A stretch of 64,000 bases of DNA from Staphylococcus carnosus (lineage in GTDB: Bacteria; Bacillota; Bacilli; Staphylococcales; Staphylococcaceae): positions 744,001 to 808,000 of the forward strand of contig NZ_UHCT01000001.1 in assembly GCF_900458435.1 (NCBI RefSeq), given 5' to 3'. The notes beneath the pieces were generated by a model. That model saw only the letters and a list, made by a program, of their open reading frames with translations, was not told the DNA's origin and did no database searches. The position numbers and the translations under genes were made by a program. Below, piece by piece: positions 63,221 through 64,000 of the stretch. Position 1 is the stretch's first letter. Each line of letters opens with the position of its first letter.

Positions 63221-63268
63221 GTAAAGCGTATCCGCAATGTAAGAAATTGTAGGATGCGCTTTTTTTAT
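63221..63268 (+). terminator. Rho-independent terminator
   Basis: AAAGCGTATCC pairs with GGATGCGCTTT around an 18-base loop, followed by seven T residues. Confidence 0.8.
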
Positions 63269-63442
63269 TCAATACAAAATAAAGTTTAATTTCTGGGTTA
63301 ATAAAAATACACTTACAGAGAAAAAGCACTAAAATATTACACATCTATTCTTAATATTTAGAAAATTATAAAAAATAACTTCACATAAGTAAAACTTAGT
63401 TCTATAATGTGATGTATTCTTTATAGTGATTGGGGGTATCAG

Positions 63443-64000
63443 ATGGAACTATTATTATACTTTTTAATTGTAATGATCTTTTTATTTTTAGGAGAATGGA
63501 TTTCAAGTTTATCGAAAGCTTACATACCTTCCGTATTTGTGACAGCAGTATTATTTGTTATCGGATTTTGGACAATACTGCCTAAAGATATTGTGACAAA
63601 AGCGAATTTTGGACCGAATTTTGCTGCTGTCTGCGTACCTTTGCTTTTAGTCCACTTAGGTACTATGATGGATTTAAAACAACTGCTATCTCAATGGAAA
63701 GCAGTTGTAGTTGCGCTGGCTGGTACTTTGGGGACAATGATACTTACTTTATCAATAGGTACTTTTATATTTGATTGGCATACAGTTGTTGCTGCAGTAC
63801 CTTCGTTAACAGGTGGTATCGTATCGGTAGCATTAATGAGTGATGGTTTAAAAACTGCAGGATTGACGACACTAGTTGCAATACCTGTAGCCATGTTTAT
63901 TACTCATAGCGTAATAGGTTACCCTTTAACTTCATTCATGTTGAAGAAAGAAGGAGAAAGACTGCTGAAGCAACCAGATATTAAAAAGGATGAACAAAAT
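63443..64000 (+). CDS. Multipass membrane transporter, 3' end beyond window
   Basis: ATG 63443 follows TGGGGGTATC; the frame stays open to the window end, giving 186 residues. About six hydrophobic helices are visible, with FGPNFAAVCVPLLLVHLGTM and PSLTGGIVSVALMSDGLK as candidate conserved segments. The pattern suggests a secondary transporter for a small organic acid or similar compound, but I cannot assign a family from this part. Confidence 0.75.
   Translation, partial: MELLLYFLIVMIFLFLGEWISSLSKAYIPSVFVTAVLFVIGFWTILPKDIVTKANFGPNFAAVCVPLLLVHLGTMMDLKQLLSQWKAVVVALAGTLGTMILTLSIGTFIFDWHTVVAAVPSLTGGIVSVALMSDGLKTAGLTTLVAIPVAMFITHSVIGYPLTSFMLKKEGERLLKQPDIKKDEQN

Noticed and set aside
1..64000. 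tRNA, rRNA, CRISPR arrays, insertion sequences, prophage or integrative elements
   Set aside because: None seen: no transposase, integrase or repeat-spacer pattern, and gene order is that of a conserved staphylococcal core region.

Overview
The window is a 64 kb piece of a low-GC Gram-positive chromosome, almost certainly a Staphylococcus. SsaA, SarR/SarV-type regulators, FemX, an FhuD2-type lipoprotein, a seven-gene urease cluster and LcpC-like proteins occur together here in the order I remember from the S. aureus core chromosome. A galR-galK-galE-galT operon plus contiguous modABC and molybdenum-cofactor clusters fits a coagulase-negative species such as the S. carnosus group; the species is an inference. 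I see no rRNA, tRNA, CRISPR array, insertion sequence or prophage: this is core genome with dense, terminator-separated operons.

Layout. 1-9.3 kb: the end of a glycerol-3-phosphate transporter (glpT), small membrane proteins, a HAD phosphatase, a formate/nitrite channel under a perfect Rex box, an amino-acid permease with a long structured 5' leader, an RpiR regulator and a CPBP protease. 9.3-25 kb: an HTH regulator, an RsaI-type small RNA with a cre site, suhB-like phosphatase, an LCP cell-wall ligase, a large formate dehydrogenase with a DUF1641 partner, a glucosaminidase, redox enzymes, a paired SMR efflux system, and an opine-dehydrogenase/NhaC pair behind a structured cre-containing leader. 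25-36 kb: ssaA, a flavin oxidoreductase, sarR, ureDGFECBA and the urea transporter, then a siderophore-binding lipoprotein with a Fur box. 36-46 kb: acyl-CoA dehydrogenase, nucleoside hydrolase, bioY with a BirA operator, an acetyltransferase, fdhD and galRKET. 46-55 kb: modABC, moeB, moaB, moaC, and moeA-mobB-moaE-moaD-mobA-moaA. 55-64 kb: a SarV-like gene, an MFS pump with its MarR regulator, a VOC protein, femX, an RND transporter and a truncated membrane transporter.

The genes form a clear metabolic theme. ModABC imports molybdate, the moa/moe/mob genes build the molybdenum cofactor, FdhD activates formate dehydrogenase, and the FNT channel moves formate or nitrite under redox (Rex) control. 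The galactose, urea, biotin and hydroxamate-siderophore systems are self-contained modules with their own local operators.

The most notable observations are: (i) two substitutions of normally invariant glycines in urease proteins (UreG Walker A Gly to Glu, UreC Gly to Asp in the nickel-ligand loop), which suggest a silently inactivated urease; (ii) an unassigned multi-helix RNA leader upstream of the amino-acid permease; (iii) a C-terminal frameshift in the sarV-like gene and a possible one in sarR; (iv) good matches to Rex, Fur, BirA, WalR and CcpA sites; (v) an unexplained repeat-rich region between sarV and the MFS pump. Family and synteny statements come from memory of the protein families; no database search was run.
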